Shown: positions 34,481 to 43,556, counted from the stretch's first letter. The stretch: 64,000 nucleotides of DNA from DASCOT01 sp965197275 (GCA_965197275.1 CBDAMQ010000031.1:310001-374000); one strand, 5' to 3'. Numbers and translations are program-made. Notes: generated by a model from the sequence alone, not told the origin.

Positions 34481-35431
34481 GTGGGGCTATGTGCCGTCGT
34501 GGGCTTGATGGTGGTGTCGGTTGACACCGTCCAGGCCGGCGCGGCGCAAACGGAAGAGAAAGCGAAGGAGGCCGCAGAGTTGGCGCGGGCCAAGGAGGTC
34601 TACGCCGAACATCTGCACAAGGCCGTTCAGGAGGCCCGGCGGGCCGCCGAGGTCGGGAGGTTGCACCTAGCGGAGCAATTGGCGCAGGCCAGGTCCCACT
34701 GGGCCGAGGCACGACGTCACGGCCTCGAGAGTGCGCTCGAAGGTCTCCAAGAGCGCCGCGAACGGGTGCGCGTTTCGCCACGCATCGCAATTCGGCGCCA
34801 TGGGTCGGGGCGCGGCAATATCGCCGAGCGTGTCCTCGGTATGGCCGACGATCTGGAGCTCACCGAGCAACAGGAAGACGAGATCCGCGAGATGCGGCGT
34901 CAGGATCGCCGTGCGTCGATCGAGCGTGACGCTGCCATCGAGGTCGCCGGCCTGGATCTCGAAGAGCTGATGGAGGATCCGCACGCTGCGGATCTGGGCG
35001 CTGTCGAGCAGCAGATGCAGGCGATCGGAAACCTGCGTATCGCCAGTCGCATCGCCGGTCTGCGCCTGTCTCAACAGGTGTGGGCGATGCTCACCGCTGC
35101 GCAGCGTGAACAGCTCCAGGATGATCGCCACAACGTCTTCATGCTCCGCCGCGACGGCCCCCACGGCTGGGCCTTCTCGGGCGATGACGGCGGAGACTTC
35201 GTCTTCGACCTCGACAGCAACGACTTCATGCCCGAGGAGTGGATGAATGATCTCGACTTCGATTTCGATTTCGATTTCGGATCTGATGGAGACCTGCCGT
35301 TCGGGCTGTGGCGTTTCCGCGACGGGTTGCACGAGGATGGTGAGGTACACGAGGACGACAGCGAGGTGAAGACCGAGCCCAGCGGCTCGAGCACAAAGAC
35401 CCAAAGCGTCGGTACCCGCACCCTGTTCTGA
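34481..35431 (+). CDS. Exported Spy/CpxP-like acidic protein with Asp-Phe repeat tail
   Basis: The start is uncertain: GTG 34481 is the first option after an in-frame stop at 34472, with further GTG/TTG/ATG options within 12 codons. A hydrophobic N-terminus (LCAVVGLMVVS) serves as signal peptide. Residues about 20-90 are a charged helical region (KAKEAAELARAKEVYAEHL). Residues about 115-215 resemble Spy/CpxP or heavy-metal-resistance helices (ADDLELTEQQEDEIREMR, MLTAAQREQLQDD, both with LTxxQ). The tail contains DLDFDFDFDFGSDGD, a low-complexity acidic-aromatic stretch. An envelope chaperone or metal sensor role is inferred. Confidence 0.75.
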   Translation: MGLCAVVGLMVVSVDTVQAGAAQTEEKAKEAAELARAKEVYAEHLHKAVQEARRAAEVGRLHLAEQLAQARSHWAEARRHGLESALEGLQERRERVRVSPRIAIRRHGSGRGNIAERVLGMADDLELTEQQEDEIREMRRQDRRASIERDAAIEVAGLDLEELMEDPHAADLGAVEQQMQAIGNLRIASRIAGLRLSQQVWAMLTAAQREQLQDDRHNVFMLRRDGPHGWAFSGDDGGDFVFDLDSNDFMPEEWMNDLDFDFDFDFGSDGDLPFGLWRFRDGLHEDGEVHEDDSEVKTEPSGSSTKTQSVGTRTLF

Positions 35432-35463
35432 GCTAGCCACACGATCAGGCGACGCAACGTCGC

Positions 35464-35507
35464 CAACGGCCCGGACCGGAAAACTCCTCCCTCGGTCCGG
35501 GCCGTTG
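35464..35507 (+). terminator. Strong terminator hairpin
   Basis: A perfect 15-bp stem (35464-35478 with 35493-35507) surrounds a 14-nt loop containing AAAACTCC. An outer pair, CAGGCGACG near 35446 and CGTCGCCTG near 35515, can extend the structure. It lies 33 bp after the Spy-like gene and 69 bp before the MATE gene. Confidence 0.7.
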
Positions 35508-35575
35508 TCCGTCCGTCGCCTGCGAGCGTCCGTTTCGGACAACGACAGGGCGCGTGGCGGTGTATACGGGGTCGC

Positions 35576-36895
35576 ATGATGTCCGTGCCGCCCTCGCTGA
35601 GCCGTCGTTTCTTCAGGCTGGCAATCCCGAACATCCTCTCCAACGTCACCGTGCCGTTGGTGGGTCTGGTCGACACTGCCCTCCTCGGGCATCTGTCGAA
35701 CATCGATTTTCTTGCCGGCGTGGCGCTCGGAGCGGTGATCTTCGACTACTCGTACTGGACATTCGGGTTCCTGCGTATGGGCACGACCGGAACGACGGCC
35801 CAGGCGGTGGGTCGCGACGACCAGCGGGAGATCTATCACATCCTCTATCGGGGGCTGGCGGTGGCGCTGACCCTGGCCCTCGGGCTACTGCTGGCGCGGG
35901 ATCTGATCCGCGAGATCGGCTTTGCGGCGCTGTCGGGCTCGCCCGGCGTCGAACTAGCGGGTGCCGGCTACTTCGACGCTCGCATCTGGGGCGCCCCGGC
36001 AACGCTGAGCAACTACGTGTTGCTGGGCTGGCTGCTGGGACGGGAGCGCGCACGCGAGGCACTGCTCGTCGTCGTGGTTGGCAACCTCGCGAACCTGGTG
36101 CTCGACTACGCGTTCATCGTCCAATTGGGCTGGGCCGCCTGGGGGGCGGGCGCGGCGACGGCGCTGAGCCAGTACCTCATGCTTGCGATCGGGGCGGCGT
36201 GCGTCTATCGCCTCGGGCGCCTGGAGACCATCACCAAGGCCGAGCTGTTCGATCGCGATCGGCTCACCGAGCTGTTCCGACTCAATCGCGACATCCTCGT
36301 TCGCACGCTGGCGCTGATGACCACGTTTGCTCTGTTCACCAACTTCGGTGCCCTTATCAGCACCACCGTTCTGGCGGCCAATGCAATCCTGATGCGGCTC
36401 CAGCTGGTGGCCGCCTATCTGATTGACGGAGCGGCGTTCGCCACCGAGAGCCTCGCGGGCATCTACTACGGTCGGCGCGATCTCCACCGGCTGCGGCAGG
36501 TTCTACGGCTTGCCATGTTCACCGGTCTGGCGTTCGCGGTTGCGGTGGTGACGGTGTTGCTGCTGGCGCCCGGGGCGATACTCGGCATCATGACCTCGCA
36601 CGCCGCCGTCATCGACACGGCCCGCCAGTACGTTCCGTGGATGGCTCCGGTGCTCCTGTTCGGTGCGATCGCCTACATCTACGATGGCTTCTTCATCGGC
36701 ATAACGGAGGGCAAGGTGCTCCGCAACCAGATGGTCGTCAGCGCCCTGCTGTTCCTACCGGTCGCCTGGTTGGCGGTGCGACGCGGCGACAACCACCTGC
36801 TGTGGGCGTCGATGGTGCTCTTCATGGTTGGGCGCGCGGTGACCATGAAACTCGGCGAGCGGCGCGTGCTCGGCCGCATGGAGCGGCTGCAGTGA
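35576..36895 (+). CDS. MATE-family efflux protein (DinF-like)
   Basis: This 439-residue, 12-helix membrane protein begins SLSRRFFRLAIPNILSNVTV, with LVGLVDTALLGHL following, the usual first-helix signature of MATE/DinF proteins. FGFLRMGTTGTTAQAVG at about residue 65 and LLAANAILMRL-like VLAANAILMRLQ near 270 also fit. There are two ATG codons in a row at the start. It should be a Na+- or H+-coupled exporter of cationic compounds, or a DinF-type oxidative-stress protector. The trmL start overlaps its stop. Confidence 0.9.
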   Translation: MMSVPPSLSRRFFRLAIPNILSNVTVPLVGLVDTALLGHLSNIDFLAGVALGAVIFDYSYWTFGFLRMGTTGTTAQAVGRDDQREIYHILYRGLAVALTLALGLLLARDLIREIGFAALSGSPGVELAGAGYFDARIWGAPATLSNYVLLGWLLGRERAREALLVVVVGNLANLVLDYAFIVQLGWAAWGAGAATALSQYLMLAIGAACVYRLGRLETITKAELFDRDRLTELFRLNRDILVRTLALMTTFALFTNFGALISTTVLAANAILMRLQLVAAYLIDGAAFATESLAGIYYGRRDLHRLRQVLRLAMFTGLAFAVAVVTVLLLAPGAILGIMTSHAAVIDTARQYVPWMAPVLLFGAIAYIYDGFFIGITEGKVLRNQMVVSALLFLPVAWLAVRRGDNHLLWASMVLFMVGRAVTMKLGERRVLGRMERLQ

Positions 36896-37368
36896 TCACT
36901 ACGCGCGACAACCTGCAGGTCGTGCTGGTGGAGCCTGAGATCCACGGTAATACCGGCAACGCCGGGCGCACCTGTCTGGCCGTAGGGGCGCAGCTGCACC
37001 TTGTGGGTCCCCTCGGGTTCGAGGTCGACGACGCCAGGGTTCGGCGTGCCGGCCTCGACTACTGGCCGCGGGTGGCGCCGCAGCTGTGGGATTGCTGGTC
37101 GGATCTGGAGCCGCAGCTGCCGGACTTCGGGCAGGCGTACCTCTTCTCCGCCGAGGCCGAGCGTGAGTACTGGGATGCTGATTATCGTCGCCCGGTGACC
37201 CTGGTCTTCGGGCGCGAGTCCGTCGGCCTGTCGGACGCCGTTCGCGACCACTATCAGGATCGGCTGCTGCGATTCCCGATCGACGCCCCGGGAGTGCGCT
37301 CGCTGAACCTCGCCAACTGCGTGGCGTTGGCGTGCTTCGAGGTGCTGCGCCAGCGCCGGCGTGAGTGA
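36892..37368 (+). CDS. trmL: tRNA (cytidine/uridine-2'-O-)-methyltransferase TrmL
   Basis: This 158-residue protein starts at a GTG overlapping the MATE stop (GTGA). The SPOUT trefoil-knot motifs are all present: VEPEIHGNTGNAGRTC at the N-terminus, LVFGRESVGLSD near residue 105, and VRSLNLANCVALACFEVLR at the C-terminus. TrmL/YibK methylates the 2'-hydroxyl of the wobble nucleotide of tRNA-Leu isoacceptors using SAM. Length matches the family of about 155 residues. Confidence 0.95.
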   Translation: MITTRDNLQVVLVEPEIHGNTGNAGRTCLAVGAQLHLVGPLGFEVDDARVRRAGLDYWPRVAPQLWDCWSDLEPQLPDFGQAYLFSAEAEREYWDADYRRPVTLVFGRESVGLSDAVRDHYQDRLLRFPIDAPGVRSLNLANCVALACFEVLRQRRRE

Positions 37369-37420
37369 ACCTGCTGCACGAAGGATCCGGCGGCTGTGGT
37401 CTGTCCCGTCGAACCCGCCG

Positions 37421-38578
37421 CTACGCGCCCAGCGCCTGATCGAGGTCGGCGATCAGGTCGTCGGCCGCCTCGATGCCTACGGACAGACGGATGAGGCTTT
37501 CGGTCACCCCGGCCGCGGCGCGTGCCTCGGGCGTCATGCCGGCGTGAGAGGTGGTCGATGGTCGGGTGATCAGCGTCTCGACGCCGCCCAGGCTCGGCGC
37601 CTCGATGGGTAGGCGCAGGTCCTTTACGAGCTGGCGCGCAGCGTCGACGCCGCCGGCGACCTCGAAGCTCAGCATGCCGCCGAAGCCATCGAGCAATCGC
37701 GCCGCACGTTCGTGGTCGGGGCTGCCGGGCAGTCCCGGGTAGCTCACGGAAGCTACACGCGGGTCCGTATCGAGAAACTCGGCGATGCGGAGCGCGTTGG
37801 CGTTCTGCTGCCGTACGCGCACGGCGAGCGTTTTGACGCCGCGATGCAACAGGAAGCAGGCGTGCGGGTCTAGCGAGCCGCCGAGATGATTTGCGGTCCG
37901 ACGTACCTTCTCGACCAGTTGCCGACTTCCTATCACCGCGCCAGCGGCTAGATCGGAGTGTCCGTTCAGGTACTTGGTGGCCGAGTGCAGCGACAGATCG
38001 AAGCCCCACTCTGACGGACGGAAGTTGTAGGGACTGGCGAACGTGTTGTCGATCATCGACACCAGGCCGCGGTGCTTGGCGAACGCCGCGATGGACTCGA
38101 GTTCGGCCACCTGGACAAGCGGGTTAGTGATCGTCTCGGCGTAGATCACCTTGGTTTCGGGGCGTACGCGATCCTCCCACGAATCGGCGTCGGTGGGATC
38201 GAATGTCTCGGCGGTGATGCCCCAGCCGGGCAGGTCATCGAAAACGAACGCGTGCGTGCCGCCGTAGAGGCAATCCTGCACCAGGATGTGGTCTCCCTGG
38301 CGCAGGACTGACAGCAGCGCCGTCGTGATCGCGGCCATCCCGCTGCTGGTGGCCAGCGCCGCCTCGGCATTCTCCAGCGCCGCCAGCTTGGTGTGCAGCG
38401 CGGTATGGCTCGGGCTGTTGCTGAGGCGCACGTATCGAATGTCGTCGTACGACTGGGCGCCGGAATACTCGAACGTCGACGACTGGAAGATGGGAGTCAC
38501 GAGCGCGTCGCAGATGCGTGGCTCGGGCTCGCCCGCGTGGATGAGCTTGGTGTCGATGCTCGTGTCGTTGTCGGCCAT
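37421..38578 (-). CDS. Cys/Met metabolism PLP-dependent enzyme (cystathionine gamma-lyase/synthase type)
   Basis: This 385-residue fold-type I enzyme carries the Schiff-base Lys202 in SLHSATKYLNGHSD. Other family motifs are HTKLAALENAEAALATSSGMAA-like segments near residue 62-82, QDCLYGGTH near 101, ETITNPL near 148 and the Asp in MIDNTFASP near 175. The C-terminus has SLGGVETLITRPSTTSHAGM and LIRLSVGIE. The family covers cystathionine gamma-synthase, gamma-lyase, methionine gamma-lyase and O-acylhomoserine sulfhydrylase; I cannot separate these safely. Transcribed toward trmL, with convergent stops 53 bp apart. Confidence 0.9.
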   Translation of the reverse strand: MADNDTSIDTKLIHAGEPEPRICDALVTPIFQSSTFEYSGAQSYDDIRYVRLSNSPSHTALHTKLAALENAEAALATSSGMAAITTALLSVLRQGDHILVQDCLYGGTHAFVFDDLPGWGITAETFDPTDADSWEDRVRPETKVIYAETITNPLVQVAELESIAAFAKHRGLVSMIDNTFASPYNFRPSEWGFDLSLHSATKYLNGHSDLAAGAVIGSRQLVEKVRRTANHLGGSLDPHACFLLHRGVKTLAVRVRQQNANALRIAEFLDTDPRVASVSYPGLPGSPDHERAARLLDGFGGMLSFEVAGGVDAARQLVKDLRLPIEAPSLGGVETLITRPSTTSHAGMTPEARAAAGVTESLIRLSVGIEAADDLIADLDQALGA

Positions 38579-38825
38579 GCGATCTCCTGATTGACAGCGT
38601 ACGGTCGCTGGTGGCGACGCGTTGTTACTGTGCCCGATGGCTCGCGGGCGCGCGAGCCGACTGCCGTCGCCAAACGCGCGCGCATCGGCGGGAGGGCAGG
38701 GCGCGCCACGCAGCTGCGTCAGGGTGTGCTATTTTTCCTGCACCTACGAAACCCACGGCGATTCTACGGCGTCGTATTTGCAGCAGGATCCGACAAGAGC
38801 ACCCCTCCCCCGAGCCGCCTTTGCC

Positions 38826-41276
38826 ATGCAAGACATCCGGCAAGATCTCAAGTTCGCCGTACGAGCACTTCTGCAATCTCCCGGGTTTGCGGCGGTTGCC
38901 GTGCTGACGCTGGCGCTCGGTATCGGTGCCAACTCGGCCATCTTCAGCGTTGTGAACGGCGTCGTTCTGAAGCCGCTGCCGTACCACGACCCGGAACGAC
39001 TTGTGTTCGTTACCACGGCGTTTCCGACGATGGGATTCGACAAGTTCTGGATGTCGCAGCCCGAGTACCAGGAGTATGCCGAGTGGAGCGAAGCAATCGT
39101 CGACTTGGGCGCGTACAACACTGGTGAGGTCAGCATCACCGGCGGGCAATCCCCGGTGCGCGTGAGCTCGACCACGGCGACCCGCTCGTTCTTCACGGTG
39201 CTGGGCGTGGAGCCCGTCGTGGGGCGTATCTTCACCGCCGAGGAGGATGCGCCCGGAGGGGCGGCGACGGCAGTATTGTCGTGGGAGCTGTGGCAGCGTG
39301 CCTTCGGCGGGCGTGCTGAGGCAGTCGGCGAGACCGTGGAGATCAACGGTCAGACGACCGCGATCGTCGGCATCATGCCGGCGGGCTTCGACATCCACGA
39401 CAATCGCACCGAAGTGTGGACGCCGTTGCAGCTCGATGCGGCGGCACCGCGGCCGCGCGGCAACCATTTTCTGTTCGCGGTCGGCCGGCTCGGCGACGAC
39501 GTCACCGCCGGTGAGGCATCAGCGGAGCTCAACGGACTGGTGGCGCAGTGGCGCGATCGAGTTCCTGACGGCCACGTTCCCAGTGCCGAGGGGCACCCGC
39601 TGCACAATCAGGATCTCCGCGACGAGATGGTGGGCGAGGTGCGGCCGGCGCTGTTGTTGTTGCTCGGCGCCGTCGGCTTCGTGCTCCTGATCGCCTGCGC
39701 TAACGTCGGCAACCTGCTGCTGGCGCGCGCCGAAGCGAGGCAGAAGGAGATCGCCATTCGCACGGCATTGGGCGCCGGTCGCGGCCGTCTGATGCGGCAG
39801 TTCCTCACCGAGAGCGTGTTGCTGGCGCTCGCTGGCGGGGCTGCCGGCCTGTTGCTGGGCACCTGGGGGCTTCGGGCGCTGCTCGCCACCAGCCCCGAAT
39901 CTATCCCGCGCATCGGCGAGATCTCGCTGGACGGCTCCGTATTGGTGTTTACCAGCGCGGTCTCACTGCTTACTGGTCTGCTGTTCGGGATGGCGCCGAT
40001 GATGCACTTGACGGTGCGGAACCTGGCCGACTCGCTGCGCGAAGGTGGTGAGCGATCCACCAGCGGGTCGGCAAAGCTGCGCCTGCGGCGGCTGCTCGTG
40101 GTCAGTGAGATCGCGCTGGCGGTGGTGCTGGTGATCGGTGCCGGCCTCATGCTGCGTAGCTTTGGCGAGCTCCAGAACGTCGATCCGGGCTTCGACCCCG
40201 ACGGGCTGCTGACGTTCCGGCTCTACCTGCCGATGGCCGACTATGCCGACGGACGGGCGCAGATCGCTTTCTTCAACCAGCTGGTCGACGAGCTTGGCGC
40301 GATTCCGGGAGTCGCCAGTGCCACGGCGATGAGCGGGCTTCCTCCGCGCCGTCGCCTGAACGCCAACGACACCGAGTTCGAAGGGCTCGAACGCACCGAG
40401 GACGGTCCGCCGCATAACGTCGACTTCTACCAGTGGGTGACCGACGGCTATTTCAACACCATGGGAATTCGCCTGGTAGACGGGCGGCCGTTCAGTGATC
40501 AGGACATGGGCGACGGCGCCCAGCCGGTGGCAATCGTCAATGAGACCCTGGCGTCGGTCTTCTTCTCGGGGGAGAGCGCTGTCGGACGCCGCTTGCGCCC
40601 GTGTTGCGGCGACGGCAACCCGTGGATGTCGATCGTCGGTGTGGTGGCGGATGTGAAGCAGGACGGCGTCGAGAACGAGACCGGCACCGAGCTTTATTTC
40701 TACACGCCGCAGGTGGCCGCGGTGGCGAACTTCGCGCCGCGGAGCATGAACGTCGTTCTGCGAACCACGGTGCCGCCGATTCAGATAGCCGGACAGGCAC
40801 GACAGGCGGTCTGGTCGCTCGACGGAACGTTGCCGCTAGCCGATCTGCAGACGATGAGCGGCGCGCTGCGTTCGTCGGTGGCACGGCCGCGGTTCCTCAC
40901 GTTGCTGCTCGGAGTATTCGGCTCCGTGGCGCTGGCGCTGGCGGCGGTCGGCACCTACGGCGTCATGTCGTACTCGGTGGCAGAGCGCAATCGTGAGCTC
41001 GGAATCCGCATGGCTCTCGGTGCCGAGGCCGGTGGCGTATTGCGATTGGTCCTCGGCCAAGGGCTGAGTGTCGCCGGGGTAGGGCTCGGACTCGGAGTTG
41101 GTGCCGCGCTGTTCTTGACGCGGTTCATGGGGTCGTTGCTCTACGGGATTGGAGCCACCGACGTGGCCACGTTCGTCGTCGTACCGTTGTTGCTGGTGGC
41201 GGTGGCGGCCTGCGCATGCCTGTTGCCGGCGCGGCGAGCAACGCGGGTCGACCCGATGGTCGTGCTGCGCGAGTGA
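38826..41276 (+). CDS. ADOP-type ABC transporter permease (MacB/FtsX domains)
   Basis: This 816-residue protein starts at MQDIRQDLKFAVRALLQSPG. The open frame extends upstream but that part lacks family similarity. LTLALGIGANSAIFSVVNG, then LKPLPYHDPERLVFV, is the hallmark N-terminus of the ADOP family. A periplasmic MacB-like domain (about 50-270) and an FtsX transmembrane block (about 275-420, with LIACANVGNLLLARAEARQKE) follow, and the pair is then repeated (NDTEFEG... to the C-terminal VAERNRELGIRMALGAEAG). These permeases lack their own ATPase and probably use a shared one. Substrate unknown, likely outward transfer of lipids, peptides or macrolides. No ATPase gene is nearby. Confidence 0.9.
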   Translation: MQDIRQDLKFAVRALLQSPGFAAVAVLTLALGIGANSAIFSVVNGVVLKPLPYHDPERLVFVTTAFPTMGFDKFWMSQPEYQEYAEWSEAIVDLGAYNTGEVSITGGQSPVRVSSTTATRSFFTVLGVEPVVGRIFTAEEDAPGGAATAVLSWELWQRAFGGRAEAVGETVEINGQTTAIVGIMPAGFDIHDNRTEVWTPLQLDAAAPRPRGNHFLFAVGRLGDDVTAGEASAELNGLVAQWRDRVPDGHVPSAEGHPLHNQDLRDEMVGEVRPALLLLLGAVGFVLLIACANVGNLLLARAEARQKEIAIRTALGAGRGRLMRQFLTESVLLALAGGAAGLLLGTWGLRALLATSPESIPRIGEISLDGSVLVFTSAVSLLTGLLFGMAPMMHLTVRNLADSLREGGERSTSGSAKLRLRRLLVVSEIALAVVLVIGAGLMLRSFGELQNVDPGFDPDGLLTFRLYLPMADYADGRAQIAFFNQLVDELGAIPGVASATAMSGLPPRRRLNANDTEFEGLERTEDGPPHNVDFYQWVTDGYFNTMGIRLVDGRPFSDQDMGDGAQPVAIVNETLASVFFSGESAVGRRLRPCCGDGNPWMSIVGVVADVKQDGVENETGTELYFYTPQVAAVANFAPRSMNVVLRTTVPPIQIAGQARQAVWSLDGTLPLADLQTMSGALRSSVARPRFLTLLLGVFGSVALALAAVGTYGVMSYSVAERNRELGIRMALGAEAGGVLRLVLGQGLSVAGVGLGLGVGAALFLTRFMGSLLYGIGATDVATFVVVPLLLVAVAACACLLPARRATRVDPMVVLRE

Positions 41277-41417
41277 GCCGCGGGGATTGGCGGAGAATCG
41301 GTCGAGGTCAAGGCGGCCAGGATGTGTCCGCGGTTACATCGAGGTCGCCAGACCTGTAGCGCCAGGCAATCCGCAGGCAAAAGAGCCTACGAACAATCCC
41401 CTGGTGGAGCTATCACC

Positions 41418-41513
41418 ATGCGCCGTCCTGATGTTGTCGACATTGTTCCCGTCCTGATTCTGCTGACCCCGCTCGTTCTGCTCGCGGGGCTGCTGCTTCG
41501 AAGGCTGATCTGA
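41418..41513 (+). CDS. Possible 31-residue single-pass membrane peptide
   Basis: The frame begins MRRPDVVDIVPVL and ends LLLRRLI. It is a single hydrophobic helix of about 20 residues bounded by Arg at both ends. GGAG lies about 11 nt upstream of the ATG (41405-41408). Size, composition and position resemble small membrane proteins, but short hydrophobic frames arise by chance in GC-rich DNA, so support is modest. Confidence 0.4.
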   Translation: MRRPDVVDIVPVLILLTPLVLLAGLLLRRLI

Positions 41514-41677
41514 GACTCCCGACCCTGCGCGGTCGTCGAAGCGGCCGCGCGAGTCGGCGCCGCTGTCAGCCTGTGCGCAAAGGGGACCAGGGTAGGGAAG
41601 CCGAGCACGACCGGCCATCCGGTCCGTGACCATGCCGGCGCGGCACAGGATGCGGAACGGGACTACTATCGATTCCC

Positions 41678-41694
41678 CTGTTACAGGCCACTAG
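41678..41694. repeat. 17-bp dispersed repeat, second copy
   Basis: CTGTTACAGGCCACTAG is identical to 24511-24527. Here the left half of the palindrome (CTAGTGG) is missing. It ends 14 bp before the rhodanese start codon. A shorter related piece, CTAGTGGCC, lies at 34471-34479, directly before the Spy-like gene. Confidence 0.6.
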
Positions 41695-41708
41695 AATGGG
41701 CAGCACCC

Positions 41709-42614
41709 ATGAGGAGCTTCCGGGTGCTTGTTCACGTTCTCGCGCTGGTTGGAGTGCTGACGCTGTTGTGTGTGACGACGACCACGGCGGCGGAGGATCG
41801 TGCGCTAGTGTCGACGGACTGGCTGGCGGAGCACATCGACGATAGCGACGTCGTGGTGTTCCAGGTTGCGATGGCGTCGGCTGGCGCCCCGGTGGAGTAC
41901 ATCGCCGGATCCGGCTTGCTCGACTATCACGCCGTCGCCGCGATGGAGCGCAGCGGCCTGATCGTCGAGATGCAGCCGGTCGAGGATATGGTGGCCGCTC
42001 TGCGCCGGGCCGGCGTGGGGAGCGACCGTCACGTGGTGCTGTACGGCACGCCGGCCCACTTTGCGGCGCGCGTCTACATGACGCTCGACTACTTGGGACA
42101 CGACCGCGTATCGGTACTGGACGGCGGGCTCGATGCCTGGAGGGACGAGGGCCGTGCAGTGCAACCCCGGCCCACCACCTTCGGTGTCGGTGACTTCACC
42201 GCGGCCCGGCGAGATAACGTGCTCGTGACGCTCGATTGGGTGCGCGATCACCTCGACGACAGCGCCCTGGTGCTGGTGGATGCTCGACCGGCCGACGAGT
42301 TTCGTGGCGACGCTCGCTCCGGTCGGATGCGGCCCGGACACATTCCGGGCGCCCAGAACATCTACTGGATCGACTTGCTCGAGTCGGAGGAAATGCCGCG
42401 CCTGCGCGACCTCGAGGACGTGCGGCAGCGCTACCAGGCCGCCGGCGCAACGGCTGACAGCGTCGTAGTGAGCTACTGCTATATCGGCATGCGCGCCAGC
42501 TACACATATCTGATCGGCAAGCACCTGGGATTCGACACGCGGTTCTTCGACGGCTCATGGAACGAGTGGGCCGCGCACGAGGACCTCCCTGCGGAGCTGG
42601 GAGAGTCTCGCTAG
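41709..42614 (+). CDS. Periplasmic tandem-rhodanese sulfurtransferase
   Basis: This 301-residue protein has a signal peptide (VLALVGVLTLLCVTTTTAAE, cleavage near residue 28). Two rhodanese domains follow. The first (about 33-155) has VVLYGTPAHFAARVYMTLD in place of the active-site loop and lacks the catalytic Cys. The second (about 165-290) has VLVDARPADEFRG, GHIPGAQNIYW and the active loop SYCYIGMRAS with the catalytic Cys. This division is the normal arrangement for thiosulfate:cyanide and 3-mercaptopyruvate sulfurtransferases. Periplasmic location suggests a role in sulfur transfer or cyanide detoxification outside the cytoplasm. Confidence 0.88.
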   Translation: MRSFRVLVHVLALVGVLTLLCVTTTTAAEDRALVSTDWLAEHIDDSDVVVFQVAMASAGAPVEYIAGSGLLDYHAVAAMERSGLIVEMQPVEDMVAALRRAGVGSDRHVVLYGTPAHFAARVYMTLDYLGHDRVSVLDGGLDAWRDEGRAVQPRPTTFGVGDFTAARRDNVLVTLDWVRDHLDDSALVLVDARPADEFRGDARSGRMRPGHIPGAQNIYWIDLLESEEMPRLRDLEDVRQRYQAAGATADSVVVSYCYIGMRASYTYLIGKHLGFDTRFFDGSWNEWAAHEDLPAELGESR

Positions 42615-42731
42615 CGGGGTCGGGCCACCAGAGTGGTGCCGAACCAGAGTTCCACGGCGGTGCTGGATCGAGATATTAAACAAGTGTAAATTAATCGCTA
42701 GCTCAAGCGATTCCCCTCTGGAACAGGTCCC

Positions 42732-43556
42732 ATGGAACCACTGATACCTCGACGTCATGTCCTGTCTGCGGTACCGGCTCTCGGAGCGCTCACCTGGGCC
42801 GAGCTCATGTCGCTGCCGCAGCCCCGCCTGCCGTCAGAGTCCGACGGCGTGCCGGACGTATTTCCATCGCAAGATCCGGCGCGCGTGCGCGAGATGGTCG
42901 GGGTGTCGCATGGAAACCTCGCCCGCGTCCGACAGCTGGTGGAGGAGAGCCCGGCGCTGGCCAAGGCGACCTGGGACTGGGGTTTCGGTGATTGGGAGAG
43001 CGCGCTCGGCGCCGCCGCCCATACTGGCCGACGGGAGATCGCGACGCTGCTGGTGGAGAACGGTGCGCGCCCCTCGCTGTTCTCCGCCGCAATGCTCGGC
43101 CATCTCGAGGTCGTGCAGGCTTTCGTCGACGCATCGCCGGGTGTGCAGCGCATTGCCGGTCCGCACGGCATCACGTTGCTCTCGCATGCGCGCGCCGGTG
43201 GCGATCCGGCACGCGAGGTGCTGGCGTATCTCGAGTCACTAGGTGACGCGGATACCGGCGCGGAACGCCAGCCCCTGTCCGACGCAGATCGCGAATCCTA
43301 TCTCGGGCGTTACGGATTCGGTCCGGGCGAGGAAGACTGGCTCGATGTGTACATCAATGACCGAGCCCAGCTGATGATCCGGCGCGGCAAGCGCACCGCG
43401 CGCGGGCTGTCGTTCGTCGGCGACCATCAGTTCCGACCCGCTGGGGCTGCCGCGGTGCGTATCCGCTTCGCCATGGAAGGCAATCGCGCCACCGGTCTGA
43501 CGGTTCTCGACCCCGAGGTCATCGTCGCTGCGACGCGGATCGACCCTGGCGCCTAG
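42732..43556 (+). CDS. Ankyrin-repeat protein with C-terminal beta domain
   Basis: This 274-residue protein begins MEPLIPRRHVLSAVPALGAL, which may be a signal sequence with twin Arg but without the F/L spacing of a strict Tat motif. Residues about 50-165 hold ankyrin helices: VSHGNLARVRQLVEESP, ALGAAAHTGRREIATLLVENG, FSAAMLGHLEVVQAFVDASP and LLSHARAGGDP. The remainder (about 175-274) appears beta-rich (YLGRYGFGPGEEDWLDVYIN, IRFAMEGNRATGLTVL) and resembles the small C-terminal domains found in serine hydrolase-like and DUF3471 proteins. Function unknown; an export signal is likely but not certain. Confidence 0.75.
   Translation: MEPLIPRRHVLSAVPALGALTWAELMSLPQPRLPSESDGVPDVFPSQDPARVREMVGVSHGNLARVRQLVEESPALAKATWDWGFGDWESALGAAAHTGRREIATLLVENGARPSLFSAAMLGHLEVVQAFVDASPGVQRIAGPHGITLLSHARAGGDPAREVLAYLESLGDADTGAERQPLSDADRESYLGRYGFGPGEEDWLDVYINDRAQLMIRRGKRTARGLSFVGDHQFRPAGAAAVRIRFAMEGNRATGLTVLDPEVIVAATRIDPGA

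Larger units (their letters stand above)
41277..41708. other. 432-bp region with one short reading frame and a dispersed repeat
   Basis: Between the ADOP permease and rhodanese genes. It contains the short membrane-peptide frame at 41418-41513 and the 17-bp repeat at 41678-41694. Otherwise no coding, RNA or hairpin feature was convincing. Confidence 0.5.

Noticed and set aside
34667..35839. Minus-strand open frame of about 390 codons
   Set aside because: Antisense to the Spy-like gene, the terminator and the start of the MATE gene; no domain seen.
42615..42731. AT-rich stretch before the ankyrin gene as a promoter
   Set aside because: There is an AATTAATC-like segment, but no pair of -35 and -10 boxes at 16-18 bp spacing was convincing.
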